A DNA stretch of 64,000 nt from Acridotheres tristis. Lineage: Eukaryota > Chordata > Aves > Passeriformes > Sturnidae. The stretch lies in the NCBI GenBank assembly GCA_037013685.1, contig CM072884.1:102475548-102539547 (forward strand). The letters are read 5' to 3'. The position numbers and the translations under genes are program-made. Positions 12,805 through 25,289 of this stretch are shown in pieces (positions within the stretch are counted from its first letter, which is position 1; every line of letters starts with the position of its first letter). The notes beneath the pieces are model-generated. The model saw only the letters and a list, made by a program, of their open reading frames with translations, was not told the DNA's origin and searched no databases.

Positions 12805-14947
12805 TCTTCCATTCACATCAATAAATAATAGATAAATACAGCAGCTCTTGGGACATTGAGGAAAAGCTACAGTTTCTGGCAATAAGCTTTTAAAATCTAA
12901 CAAGAAGATACAATCTACTAATCCAGCTGTAGCATCTACTTTAATATAAAAACTTTTCAAGAGCCTCTTAAACTTGAATAAATCATGCTCTAATGACAAT
13001 CATGCACAAGTCATGATCTAATAAATTTTACCAATTACTTTTCCTCTATGGGAAATATCTAAAATCCTCCCCTTCTAATAATGACTTGCTGCTATTTTTG
13101 ATGGCATGAACAATGCTGAGTTAAAGGCTAGCAAAATGCCTTTTTCCTGAATATTTACTCACTTTGTCTTTCGAAATATTCAGAGAATAATTGCTTGCAA
13201 GATCCCTCAAGTGCCAATTTCAAGGCTAATCATGAGCTGTACAATAGTAGAAATATCAAGAACACAGATTTATAGCTGAAGCAATGTGTCTGAATTGTTC
13301 CTTCTCTATTTTAATTTTTCACATCGTTTTCCATTTTCAAGTAGAATTTTAGTTTTTATATGAAATCTCTCTGAGTTGAAAGAAGCAGCAATATCTCTGA
13401 TTAAGGAATATGCTATTGGGAGCTACTTAACAAGCAAAGACTGCGTAAGAGCTCTAGTCTTCTTCTACTTTGTGTTTTCTGAAAGCAGTACCACTTCCAA
13501 TTCCCATCTCCCAAAGCCTTTTGAATTCCTCATTCTTCATTCCCTACATATAAAGGAGAATCTATATGTTCCTCAAAAGATCACCCTTACATAAACAAAC
13601 TCATAAAAACTTAATAGTATATTTTGTTCTTTCATTCTTTAGCTTTTCTGTAATCAAGCATTTTTTAATAAAAAGCTCCCTACAATTTTTCTAATTTTTG
13701 CTTTGCTTTAATTTCAGCTACCACCACACTCTTTCTGATCACAGGTGTTTGAGGCATATGCTACCATCCCATAAGGACGATAAAAAATTTATATGAAGGG
13801 ATTAAGATAGTTAATGCTTGTATCCGGCAGGAATTTTTTTTCCTGACAAACATTTGTTGTGTGAGCAACTTTCCTGCTATTTTGAGTTCTGTTTTTCCTG
13901 CCTTCTTTTTAGACTCTATCTGGTTTTCCCTGTAATTGTCCTGTATAGCCTCTGTTATGAAAAAAAGCCCCGAATAAGAGTTTTACAGACCTCAGAAATT
14001 ACGCTATCTCTATTCAGTTTCATTGCATCAATATATTTGACTTCAGCCTTGTGTCAGGGTCTTTTTTATATTTGTTCTGATTTTTTTAGAAATAATCAAA
14101 GATCAGATTGACTGGAGATTGCCTGCTAGAGAAAGACATATTTACTGAATGCAGAGTAAAAACAAAAGCCAACATTCTTGCCTTAGGAAGGTGAGGAAAG
14201 GGGTTCTGGAGTTCTTTTCCCTTCTGGCTTCTAGTTTTGGGCTCTGTTAGCCTGGACTATGCCTTCTCCTTTCCTCCCTCCCCAATGAGGCCTGAATTAC
14301 GTTCCTGTTCAAAGAACTCTCTTCCCTCTTTCCACACCAGACCTACTCATACAGCAGCTATGAGTTAAAGAGGAAAGCCCTAGCTTCAATGAAGGTGCTT
14401 AAAGGCATTTATTCAGGTAAAAAAGGCCAAAGGTTAAATGCTTCAGAAGGTCAAGAGTAAGAAAACCCAGAGGTGTGAATTCTGATCATTTTTGTAAACA
14501 AAACTCCTTCTGTGTTTGTGAGAGAGAGAGTAAACAGAAAAGCCAGATAGAACACAGAGCAGTATGAAACATAATTTTAACTTAATGTGTATGGCAACAG
14601 TGAGCCACGGGATGGGGAAATGGAGACTGTTGAGTATATTACTTTGCTGAGAATTTGAGAGGGTTTTTGGACAGGAAATTCGGTCCTTCAAAACATATAT
14701 TTCATAACCCAATGGAAATGAAAGGCCATGCCCTGCAGATGTACACACTTCCTGTGACAGATGACAGCTGGTTCCTGATGGGAATTCACTCCCAGTGGGA
14801 AAAATGATCAGTTAGAGTGTGGAGAGGAGTGCCAAGAAGCTAGTCTGCAATGCCATATATTTTAGGACAAAGCATGTAAGATAACCAGTATCCAGTTTAG
14901 AAAAACTAGGTAAATAAAAGAAAAATACTACCAAAGCTACATTAGGT
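12805..14947. other. AT-rich sequence without recognisable gene
   Basis: I see no repeat or coding feature here. There is a short (GA)n run near 14520-14530. The longest frames (about 100 codons) are in AT-rich sequence with no recognisable protein similarity. Confidence 0.55.
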
Positions 14948-15058
14948 CAGAAACTTCTCACTATGAGCAGCTGAGGGAGCTGGGGGTGTTAAGCCTGGAG
15001 TAAGGAGTCTCAAGGAAGACCTCATTGTCCACTACAACTGACTGAAAGGTGGTGGCGA
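14948..15058 (+). mobile_element. CR1 LINE, 5' part split by an LTR
   Basis: CTATGAGCAGCTGAGGGAGCTGGGGG..GTTAAGCCTGGAG..AGGAG.CTCAAGG.GAGACCTCATTG corresponds to the start of the CR1 3' region (consensus '..tatgaggagcggctgagggagctgggggtgttcagcctggag..'). The match breaks at GGTGGTGGCGA (15058) and resumes at 15546, so this is one CR1 copy interrupted by the LTR at 15059-15545. Confidence 0.88.
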
Positions 15059-15545
15059 TGATGCCTAAATTTATTTTATTTTCTTTTTAGTTCTTTATAT
15101 ATTTTTCATATATCTGTAACTATGTAGATTTTTAAACTATAGTTGTATGTTTTCTAGTGCTTTTCCTGCCCTTTCTCACAATAAGCTAACCCTTACTAAA
15201 GCATTCTTGAAATCCTGTTTAGTCTTGTCCTTAAGAAGAGAATTCCTGACAAGAATATCTGTTTTCCTCTAGAACTTAGGAGACATGAAAAGAAATGGAG
15301 CAAAGAAACCCCTGGACCAACTCCGAGGGGCAGACCCAAGGGTTGATTACTGGGGCAACTGATCTCCTGTTGGATATGCCTGCCAGATAACTAATTATTT
15401 AACCTTAAAAAAGCTGTAAAAATCCTTTATCACGCATGTGCAGAGACACATTTGTGCACCTGAAGGCTTTCGTTAAAAAATCGCTTTTTTATCTTTCTAC
15501 TTTAACACTGTTGCAACTTTTGTCTTCTGAATCCAGGCAACAACA
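15059..15545 (+). mobile_element. Candidate solo LTR (ERV1-like) inside CR1
   Basis: This 487-bp segment has no CR1 similarity but sits exactly inside a CR1 copy. It begins TGATGCC and ends CAACAACA. It is flanked by GCGA (15055-15058) and GCAA (15546-15549), a 4-bp target duplication with one mismatch, which is the size usual for gammaretrovirus-like ERVs. Alignment of both CR1 sides to the consensus places the duplicated base group at the same CR1 position, which supports the boundaries. The 3' third (CTGTAAAAATCCTTTATCACG..., CACCTGAAGGCTTTCGTTAAA...) resembles an R-U5 region as I remember avian LTRs. No internal ERV sequence remains. Class is inferred from the duplication length. Confidence 0.65.
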
Positions 15546-15841
15546 GCAAGGAAGGAACTGGCCTCTTCTTCCAGGAAACTGTAACAGGACAAGAGAAAAT
15601 AACTTCAAAATACACCAGAGGAGCTCAGGCTGGACCTCAGAAATAATTTCTTCACTGACAGGGTGGTTAGGCATTGGGATGGGTTGCCCTGGAAGTGGTA
15701 GAGCTACTGCTCCTGGAATTGTTCAAGAAATGACTGGTTGTGGCACTCAGTGCTGTGGTTTAGTTGGCATGGAGGTGTTTGGCCAAAAGTTGGACTCAAT
15801 AATCTTGGAGGTCTTTTCCAACCTAAATGATTTTATGATGT
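15546..15841 (+). mobile_element. CR1 LINE, 3' part after LTR interruption
   Basis: The CR1 resumes at GCAAGGAAGGAACTGGCCTC (consensus 'gcgaggtgggggttggtctc'). It continues through AATTTCTTCAC, GGGTTGCCCTGGAAGTGGT and a final GGACTCAATAATCTTGGAGG..TTTTCCAACCTAAATGATTTTATGATG. The 8-bp terminal repeat is degraded. The 196-codon plus-strand frame that overlaps this element, the LTR end and the adjacent poly-T is fortuitous. Confidence 0.9.
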
Positions 15842-15853
15842 CTCCATCCCTTC

Positions 15854-15880
15854 TTTTTTTTTTTTTTTTTTTTTTTTTTT
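15854..15880. repeat. Poly-T run
   Basis: Twenty-seven uninterrupted T on the plus strand, about 12 bp beyond the CR1 3' end. CR1 does not end in poly-A, so this is a separate homopolymer; its length in the assembly may be unreliable. Confidence 0.9.
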
Positions 15881-17084
15881 GTTTTAAAAGTCTTATTTCA
15901 ATGGAACTACAATGGAGCTACCCACCCCTCCTTTGTTTTCATTTAAGGCTTGTTCCTAAAACAAAGTATTTTGATACATGTCATGAAGACTTAAATCATA
16001 TTTCTATTTACATTGAGACTTTGTGACAAAAGAATACATTTTATGAAATATTTAAAGGGATTAAAAATTATTGAGTATGCAAATGGTAAAAAATACAAAA
16101 TATGTAAAAAGGAATTATTAGTTTTATAGTTATTTCTGCAAAGTCAGGTCTGAATGCAGGTACTTAGAGTCTTGAAAAAGACGCAGGAGGGGTTAGAGTT
16201 CTGGATATATCTTCTTGCTGTCTCTTAAGAATTAATGTGCAAAAGAAATGTGTAAGTTGATTTTAATGGTGTGTTTTGGATAACTTCCTATAAAATATAT
16301 ATGGCCTGCATGGTGCACTATATCATTAAGCCATAGTACTTGATAGCAAAGATATTTTTGCAAGAGCCAACCTGCAATTTAATCATAAGTACAGTATTTA
16401 ATTCTTAGTATATAAATACATTCTTTATGAAACATGCAATTTTAATTTAGAATTTTAAAATAACTGATTAAGTGCACACTGAAGTCAACAAATAAAAATC
16501 TTTGTCTGCAAGCACTGGACTTTACTGCAGTTTAGGCAAAAATGTTAAAATCAAATAACATTTTTTATATGTTATGTTCTTTAGGATGACTCCACATCTT
16601 TTGAAACAACGTTGTGGAAGAGACAACACATTTTTTGAAAGAATGAGTATGCATCTGGGAGGGTCTCATATGACACAACTTTAGATGAACTGCTAGAAAA
16701 ATAAAATGACAGTCCATAAATAGAAGCTGGCATGCTGCAGCAGCATAATAATTCTTCCCTTTGGTATTCTGGACAAAGAAGACAAAGCCAATTCAATCTG
16801 CACTACACTGCATTATGGCATATTACATCCATTATTCCAAACAAGCTTGATTAAAATGTAATTAATGTGATGTTAGCTCGCTAGTAATGTCTCATGAATA
16901 AGATATTTTATATTGTTTACTAGTACATAGTTTTTGTTTGTAATGTGTATCGCAAATATACTTGAGCAATTTTATTGTATTTATTTAAATTTGTTCCACT
17001 TCCTGCTTTTACTGGTAAGTATATGTTGTGTTCTCATCTTCATTATTTGAATCCAACCTCTCTGACCAGTCTCAGAGAAAAGAT
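15881..17084. other. AT-rich sequence without recognisable gene
   Basis: I see no coding feature or known repeat. The 16790-16920 stretch has several TAAT/ATTA cores but nothing that decides a function. Confidence 0.55.
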
Positions 17085-17800
17085 GAGTCCAGGAAGGCTG
17101 GATATTCTCCAAGAAGGAAATCTTAAAGGCTTAGGAGAAGGCCATCCCCACAGGCTGAAGACCAGATATTGGGGAATACTGGCCCAGCTGGTCAGAGAGT
17201 TTTGACTGGAACCCAGGAATAAAAGGAGAGTATATGACCTTTAGAGGATGGAACATGCAGGAGGACTAAAATGATGCCAGGAGCTTATGCAGGGAGAAAA
17301 ACAGAGGGGCCAAAGTCCAAATAGAAATTAATCTGACTAGTGCTGTAAAGACAATAAAAATATTTCGATATGTATTATAGAAACAAAAGGATGGCTAAGG
17401 AGTCTTCATCCTTTGTTGGATGTAACAGCAAACATAGTGCCAAGGGAGGTGGAGGAAGAAGCTAGGTACTCAATGAAAGTCCTGCTTGAGTAACCTGATC
17501 TACTAGGAGATGACCCACTGAGTGGATGAGGGAGAGGGTATGGCTGTGGTCTGCCTTTAGTAAAGCTTTGACAATGTTTCCTGCAGCAACCCCCTGGAGA
17601 AATTGGCTGCTGGTGGCTTGGACAGGTGCACAGGTAAAGCCCTGTCTGGATGGCCAGGCCTAGAGAGTGGTGGGGATGGGGTTAATCCTGCTGCTGACTG
17701 GTCACCAGTGGTGCTCCCCAGGGCTCAGCACCGGGGCTGGTCCTGTTTCACATCTTTATAAAGATAAGGGGATAAAGGGGAGTGGACAGAATGACAAGAA
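17085..17800 (+). mobile_element. CR1 LINE ORF2 fragment with internal deletion
   Basis: The left part (17085-17475) matches the segment of CR1 ORF2 upstream of the reverse transcriptase core: GGAAGGCTGGATATTCTCCAAGAAGG, then TATGCAGGGAGAAAA, GGCCAAAG, CATCCTTTGTTGGATG. The right part (about 17476-17800) matches the reverse transcriptase region starting at 'GTCCTGC..GAGTAACCTGATCT', then GTGGATGAGGG, AAAGC.TTGACA.TGTTTCC, GCTGGATGGCC, CACCAGTGGTGCTCCCCAGGG. In a full CR1 these two parts are separated by roughly 600 bp, so an internal deletion lies near 17475. Frameshifts and stops are present throughout. Neither the CR1 5' end nor its own 3' end is here. Confidence 0.85.
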
Positions 17801-17825
17801 GAGCAGGGCATGTATTAAGGGCCTG

Positions 17826-17930
17826 ACAGAATCACAGAATTCTAGAATGCTTTGGGTGGAAGGGACCTTTAAAGGTCCTGTGGTCCAAACCCATGCCATG
17901 GGAAGGGACATCTTTAAGCTGGATCAGAAG
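17826..17930 (-). mobile_element. CR1 LINE 3' end, opposite orientation
   Basis: ACAGAATCACAGAATTCTAGAATG..TTTGGGTGGAAGGGACCTTTAAAGGTC..GTGGTCCAAACCCATGCCATGGGAAGGGACATC is the reverse complement of the CR1 3' terminus including the 8-bp tail. It starts right where the plus-strand ORF2 fragment fades out. Either a short CR1 inserted next to or into the older one, or the two were joined by rearrangement. The inner boundary is uncertain by some tens of bases. Confidence 0.88.
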
Positions 17931-20900
17931 TCTGGGCAGATGAGGTGATTGATAAGATTCTGCATCTACTGACTGACAAATACAAGGGTGGCAGAGAACT
18001 CTGAAAACACAGAATTGGACATATTGAGCTCTTGGTATTTGAGAAGTGCACAAGTGACTTAGTTTGTAATCAATATGCATTTTCCTTTATTTAAATACTT
18101 CAGTGACCTCTAGTACTATAATGTTAAAATATTTAATCTACAGAAAAAAAAATTTAAAAAAGTTTATACAAAACCCCCTATAAATTATAGAAGATCTATA
18201 ATTCAGGCAAAACAAACTTCAGTGTATTCAGATACATAAATATGAGAGGATTTAAAATGTTGATTGGACTATTTATTTTTGCTTATAGTGAAGGCTCCAT
18301 TTAGCTGAGATAGGATTTTTAAAGCTAATTTTGGGAAGCCCAAAATTAGATTTTCCAATCATTATGAATTCCAATACTTTGTATAATTTAGTGCTATAAA
18401 TCATTCTCACATACAATTCATAACTCTGAATTTGCAGTTGTTTCATTTTCTTTTTTATTCAAAATATCTGAGGCCATATGATATAAAGAAAATTATGACT
18501 CAAAAACTGTGAAGTCTAACAAAAGAATTCCTCTAATTTATTCTCGTTTGGGAAAACTTTTATAGGAAAATATGCCTTAGGATTTGTCCATGGTCCCTGT
18601 ACAATCATCTATCACGAAGGTCAGAAAAGCAAATTCTATTCTGTTCTTGATACAATCCAAAAAGAAAAAAAAGACGTATTCATATTTTAAAGATATTTTG
18701 TCCATTTGGAAATGTTCTGTACAAATCCCTTTCATAAATGAATAATACCTAGTAATAATACCTCTCCATCTCAAATATGTATTAATTATCACATACAGCA
18801 ATTTCAAAGATTTTTCTGTATCCTTTGACAAATGCTGACTTTTGACAGTTGAATTAGGAAGTGCTTTGATAAAAGTTAACTGGTTTTGAGAGTGAGTTTT
18901 CTGATAAGCTTATTGTTCCATTATTATGCTCTTCCTCTGCCTCCTACTTAATTCTCTTGTGACCATTGATTTACATCAAAAATTTGCTGATGGTTCAGAA
19001 TTCTCATTTTATGACTGGTAGAAGAATGCCATACAACCTAGATTAGATTATACATGAGAGATATATGAAATTTCTTTACATGAGAAACAGAACAGGAGAG
19101 AATTGCCGTACTGCAGTACTACATCATTATGGCACCTGGACCTAGAGGACATGGCAGATGATGAAGGCAGCTGTGTTAATGCACTGGGTCTGGGTGTGGG
19201 TGTCTGTGTAAAGCAAATTTCAATTCTAATATTAAATACATTGATTGCTCAGTGCTTTAAAAATGCTTTACACAAAAGAAACAGGTATTTTAATATGATC
19301 AGCTGTTGATGACAAATGAACTGCTCATAGCTGATATGATTTATGGTGTCTGGCAAATCAAAACTTACAATCCATGTTGAATGTGTTTTTGTCCTTGCCC
19401 TTTCAGCAGCATAATTGGAGAATACTTAAATGTCAACTTACACTTAAATATAAGTCTGAACATTTACAGTCCTCTCATTTCATGCTTATTTAGCTTGGGA
19501 AAAAATTTATTTGCTATGAAGCTTGAGAAATGGTCTAATAATACATAGAGACTTTTTATAAACTGGGTATAAAAAATTAGCCTTTGAATAGAAATGACCG
19601 TTTTGCCTTTTAAATGAAACTATGCCTAAAAAATTACTTGCCAGTGAGGTCCTCGAGTCAGTGATCATTGTGTCTCCTTGTAGGAGAATGCTGGGTTTGT
19701 TCAAGGACTTGTAATTCCAGCCTGAGATCACATTAAGGAAACTTGATTGATAATGCAATGCTGACCTTCTATATCAAAGTATTCTGTGGAGGAAAACAAT
19801 TTAAATAACATAAGATCCTCAGAGCGTCCTAAAAGGCTGGACAAAACTGAAATTACTTGTCCCAGATTTTGCTGTTAAAGAAACAAAATAGGAGGAACAA
19901 AATTTATTTTGGTTTCTTTCTGATGAGAGCAATATTCACTTTTGTTGTGGTGATGGAGAAGGAATCTGTGGCAGTGTTAAGCCTGCAAGTGGAGATCTCT
20001 CCCTCGCTGTCTTAAGTTGTGCAAACTTCCCACTCCAATAAATTACTCTAAAGCATGGGACTTTCCTGAAACACCACCCAGGAGAACTGAATTTGTTTGC
20101 CTGACTCCTCAGTTGGCTGATGGGCTTGATGCTAGATAAAAGGAAAGACATGAGGAAGGCTGAGTAAAGCTGGGTGTTGTAATGGCAGCAGCAGCATAAG
20201 GTGTGGAGTCTGTGGCTGCCTGTGCTGCCCATACCCACCACCACTTGTACTTACACAGCCACAGGTCTGTACAAATACATTTCTGTGTGGGTAGCATTAA
20301 CTACTTCTATAATGTGCCCCAATTCAGAAGACTGAAGTAAGAACTAACAGCTACAGAAGTTGCTTCTGATGTTGGTTGTTTTATTTTTTAAAATTTTTTT
20401 GCTTGTTATTTGATGTTTTTTATTTTTTTGTTTATTTATCTGAAGTTTACAAAAGGACACTCCCATTTTTGTATTAAGCATCTTATTCATGCATCCTTTG
20501 GTAAGAATTTTCCCAAGAGAAGATCTAAATTTGATCTTTGAAAAATGGCATATCATGTTCACTGATGCTTCTGAAACACCTAGACCAAATATCTTCTCTA
20601 ATGAATACACCTAGTGAAAAATACAGGGAAAATAGCAAAGGATTAAGAATGGCATTAAAATTAAATAAAGATCCTCAGATTTAGGTTAAGGTCAAGAATA
20701 ATCCTTTCAAGGGTTTATGTCATATTTGTCTGCTTTTGTTAAAATTTTAGTCATCCGAGGCAGGGATCTGATGGACGAGAGTGGACAATTTGGAATAATG
20801 TTGGAAAGGTCACCTTTCAGCAGCAGATTGTGGGCTTATCTTTCTAAATAACTATTTTAGTATTTGTGAATGTGCTTAAGAAATTGAAAGTTTAGGTTTT

Positions 20901-22821
20901 AAAACAGTCAGTGGAAAACAAAATTAAATACGCAGATTCTCACATATTTGAACTCAGGTCTGAAGATTTTCTCGAAATAAATCCCAAATGAAGAGCCTTG
21001 GATGGACTGAGGAGATTATACATTTGCTAGAAATTCAAGCCAACAATATGAAGGTGCTCTCAGGCTTAATAAGGCAGAACTACTGAAACAGTACCTTCAA
21101 ATGTAGCAGGGTATATTTAGCAGTGCTTAATATTTTCAAGTTCATGATTTATTGGTTGAACCACAGGTGATGACATTTGTGCAGCTCAATAGCTGTTCAA
21201 ATAATGGAAAGAATAGCAGCAGTTTTGTCTAGTAATATAGGGATAAATTCATTCTGGTGTTGAAGCAGCTTTAAGGTTGAGCAATAAAGGAAGAGGCACA
21301 GGAGAACCTAGAATATCTGTGAAAGAGGCAGTGATATTATAGATACAGCATTGGATTTGACTGCAATATCATGTAGAAGGATTGCCCCTGAGAACTGGCA
21401 ATCTATAAAAAAGGCAACTGCAGACATAAAAATTATGTGTAGGTTGTATTACTGCAAATATATTTTAAAGCTTTCTTTCCCAAAAAGAAAGCATTTTAGA
21501 GATGGATGGGTAAAGAGCAGAGTGTTCAGCCACGATAGGAATGCCACTGGTGCTTTCTCACTGCAGAGACACATTTGGAAATGTTGCCCCCAAAGAGTAT
21601 TAAATGTAAATGTAACATGTTCTCTGTTAATTTTAATTTGACAAATCAGAACTGGGTCTTTGGGCTAGGTTGTACACTTTGAAGTTTCTTTTCCTCAAAC
21701 CCACATATTGAGTGCTCTCCCCCGGTCCCCTCAAAGAGGCAAAGACATTGAAGCACATGAGACTGCTCTAATTAAAATTTTGATTATTCAAAAAAAATTC
21801 TAATTAGTTAGAGAGAAGAATTGTGACAATTTTTCCCTAGCTTATCAACTGACTGTTTCATGAAGGAAGTAATGTGAATTTTAGAACTGGAACCTTGAAT
21901 AACTAGACAGCAATGACAATGTAAAATCAACCATTTTAACCAGCAAGAAAACAGTAGTAACCCAGGCAGTGCACAGCTTGTACACATGTTTACTGGATTT
22001 TCTTGTACAGCCTACACAGAGTTCACACTGATTTTCTCTCTAGTACACTGCTTGCAGGTGTCTGTAGAATTTTTGAAGTTGGGATGCTTTCTCCATATGC
22101 AATTCTGGGCCAATGGTTTCGGAAGTGTAATGATTCCCTAATGCATGCACAAGGAGAAAATAAAAGACATTGTAAGTTTACTAAGTACAAACTCATGGCA
22201 CTGCATATCCTATTGATCCCTGGCAGTAAAATTTAAAGCTCGGGTTTCAGGTCTATAGAAGAAAGTCTAGTGCTGTGATTCATGACAGATTTGTAACACC
22301 AATGACATTACCCTTAAGGCCAAAAATTGTTCTAAACTGCCATGAGACATAAAGATGACAGAGGCCATGACCAAAATCAATAGCAAAAACACTTTTTTGG
22401 CACAAACCAGATTTGAATTCACCTAATTTTTGTTTGTGCTCTGTTTGTTATTCTGTTCATGAATACTCTGTCTCATAACCTCTTGTATTTGCTTGTAATT
22501 TTGGGTGTCTGAGTAGCCATCTCAGGAATTACACTTTATGCTCATCCTAAAGCCCAAAGTTTCTCTGTGGAAAACTTACTGCCTCTGAGGCAGACTTGAC
22601 CCTTTGCTTGAGAGTCAAATAGAGACTCACCTGGGGCATGGTGAGCATTTCACTTTATCAGCAGAATAGTTGTCCTCTTCTTGTACTCATGGAGATAATA
22701 TAAGGGACTTACTGCATTTTCTTCAAAACATGGAAGGATACAAGATGTGAATCTTAAGATGCTCTAAAAGTATACTGAAATTATGCCCAATTTTATCAGA
22801 ATATGTAGTTATTGCATACAC
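17931..22821. other. AT-rich sequence without recognisable gene
   Basis: I see only AT-rich, unique-looking DNA. Short purine/pyrimidine-rich and T-rich patches occur near 20380-20440. None of the open frames (up to about 100 codons) resembles a known protein, and several are open on both strands. Confidence 0.55.
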
Positions 22822-23055
22822 TTGTGTGCTGGTTACACCTGGGGGAGGGCAGAGTCAGAGAGGTTTTTCTCTATGAAAACTTCCTCTGTGAGTGGATGGG
22901 AGCAATTGGAGGCTGGTTTGGTTATTGACAGCCTGAGGAACCAATTGGAGAAAGTTAGTTTGCTCCGTGAAAACACATTTTGAAGGAGGTAACTTGGAAA
23001 AGAGCTCTCTTTCTCTTCAGCAGCAGTGCAGGTAACAGGGCCCAGCCTGGCTCCA
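22822..23055. other. GC-richer block, possible LTR remnant
   Basis: This block stands out from its AT-rich surroundings: GTGTGCTGGTTACACCTGGG, then AACTTCCTCTGTGAGTGG, CAATTGGAGGCTGG, ACCAATTGGAGAAAG and CTCTCTTTCTCTTCAGCAGC. The repeated CAATTGG (CCAAT-like) motifs and the CT-rich stretch are reminiscent of an LTR promoter region, but I do not recognise a family, and clear TG/CA ends and a target duplication are missing. It could equally be single-copy sequence. Confidence 0.3.
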
Positions 23056-23165
23056 CTGGTTTGTTATTTCACTGAATATACTATGTTTTACTGCAGAATT
23101 AGTTCTTTAAGAGTATTAAATGCTTCTCATTAGAGAAATATTTTTAAAATTCATATGGATATATG

Positions 23166-23458
23166 ATAGAATCATAGAAATATTTGGGTTAAAAGGAACC
23201 TTAGAGACCGTTTAGTTCCAAACCCCTGCCAAGGACAGGAACATCTTTCACTAGACCAGGTTGTTCCTAGCTTCACCCAGCCTGCCCTTCAACACTTCCA
23301 GGGATGGGGCATCCACAGCTTCTCTGGGCAACCTGTGCCAGTGCCTCACCACCCCTAAAGAAAAGAATTTCTCCTCAATATCTAACCCAAGCCTGCCCTC
23401 TTTCAGTTTTAAGTCATTCACCATTATCACCATCTGCTCTTGTAAAAAGTTTCTCTCC
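23166..23458 (-). mobile_element. CR1 LINE 3' end, 5'-truncated
   Basis: On the plus strand it reads AGAATCATAGAAATATTTGGGTTAAAAGG..CCTTAGAGACC..TTAGTTCCAAACCCCTGCC..ACTAGACCAGGTTGTTC..AACACTTCCAGGGATGGGGC..CCACAGCTTCTCTGGGCAACCTGTGCCAGTGCCTCACCACC..TCTTGTAAAAAGT. This is the reverse complement of nearly 300 bp of CR1 3' region, ordered exactly as in the consensus, ending at the 8-bp tail on the left. The three overlapping short open frames on both strands here are byproducts. Confidence 0.95.
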
Positions 23459-25289
23459 ATCTAAAGATATATTTTCATTAAGAATACTGCCCAAATTCAC
23501 TGAATCAAATGACCTAGACATATTTTTTCTTTGTTACCTGCTTAAAGATAACAAGCATTTGCTTTAAAGCTGTAGCCCCAGTTTTCAAAACTGAACTTTT
23601 AAAAAGGCATTCAGTAATCCACAATCACTTAATACATGAAACTCCTAAAATACTCATGGAGTATTATACATACATACATACATACTTACAGCACAATAAA
23701 ACTGGAAGAAAAAGTAATATATTGTTATTATATCATATATAGCTGTTTCTGCAGTACTCTATTTGTTTGTTTTTGAAATTAATGCATAATGTTTATTATT
23801 CCCTATGTTTATACATTGTCATGATATGCAGCTTTGTCATAGTATAGTTTTATAGTCTATGGTCCCTCAGAACAAGGAACTATATTTCAGTTACACCAAA
23901 ACTGAGGAAATATCTCTTTAGGGAAACAAACCTTTCCCCAAATTTTCACAATTTAGAAAAAATATTTTCTTTTAGTTTGAATACTGAAAGCTTTCAATGG
24001 GTAAAATAACAAAATACTTCATAATAAGAGTACATTCAGAATTCAATGTATTTTTGTTGGAATCACAAATTAATGTTTTCTGAAAATTAGCATTCAACAA
24101 GGCACATAAAAATGCTTAGTTACAGCAGAATATTTTAAATCATGTTATGCACGCTATATTCATGTTAATTTCCAATTAAATTAGTACCATGTAATGAAAA
24201 CCAAAGGAATTACTAAATCTTAGATATTGTTAACTAGAGTAGTCTATTGTTTTTCTGCAATAAACTTTCATTCTAATTAATATTTTCTGGACTTCAGTCA
24301 TTTGAAAAAGCCTTTTTCTGTAAAGTGTTTCAGATGCCATTCTGTTTTCTTTCTTTCCTCTTCAGTCTCTTCCATGTTCACAGAATATTTCAGTGACAGC
24401 TGATCCTGTGAGATGCGAGGCTATTTTATAATTGAATACAACAAGTTCTATGTTATAATCCTAGAAAAGCAGATTTTCTGCAGAGAGGTTGCTTTAGTAA
24501 TGATGAACTTGAGGCAACAGGAAATGAGAATGTACAGAAAATCAGAATAGCACATAGATGCTGGACTAAAAAAGAATTTAAGCTCTGCAAGTGGGAGTAG
24601 ATGAAAGGTGACTTTTAAAGAAATTAAATAGGTTAAATAGGTTTCCTTCAGCAGTGCTGTTTGCTTGCTATCTGTGCTCACTTTAATTGTTATACTTTAA
24701 GAAAGAATGATCTTTTCATACTACGTGTTACAGCTACAAAATGACATTGTTACTTTGTTAGCTTTAATTTCATCTGACACAAGAATATTTAACACTGGAA
24801 TCAGCTGCCTCTATTTCATAAAAGCTGTTCAATGCCATATTAGAAGTTAATACTCTATGCAATTGCTGATATTCCTTCTACTGCATCACTTTTCACTTAA
24901 TGTCATGAGACATAGTTCTCAGTAAGAGCTAAAAGCAGTCACCAGAAGAAATAAGCTGACATAACCTTTGACATAGTACAACCTCAAAAAAGGTAGGTAA
25001 ATAGCAGCGGGATGGTAATCATCCTTGGCTACTTAAACCAGGCAGAAAAATAATGCTTGACTAGATAGGTCTCCAAACCCAATTCAGGATGACTTCAGGA
25101 AAGCAAAGGTCTCTTACCCTAATAGACAATTTGTGGTTAGAATTTCCCTGTGAACCGACTGTATTGCCTATCAAGCATCTTTTTCTTCCTCTCTAGCTTG
25201 GAGAGATTCTACAAAAGACAAGACACACTATTTAAAGCTGGCGCTTTTTTTTTTTTTTTCAGCCTTGCTGTTTATTATTCCTTAATCAG
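23459..25289. other. AT-rich sequence without recognisable gene
   Basis: I see no gene or transposon. There is a (TACA)n run at 23667-23685 and a T-run of about 15 near 25246-25259 that borders the GC-rich patch which follows. Confidence 0.55.
23667..23685. repeat. Short (TACA)n microsatellite
   Basis: Just under five TACA tetranucleotide units in a row. The copy number is low. Confidence 0.85.

Noticed and set aside
15436..16026. 196-codon plus-strand frame
   Set aside because: It runs through the end of an LTR, a CR1 3' region and a poly-T run (giving a Phe stretch), so it cannot be one gene.
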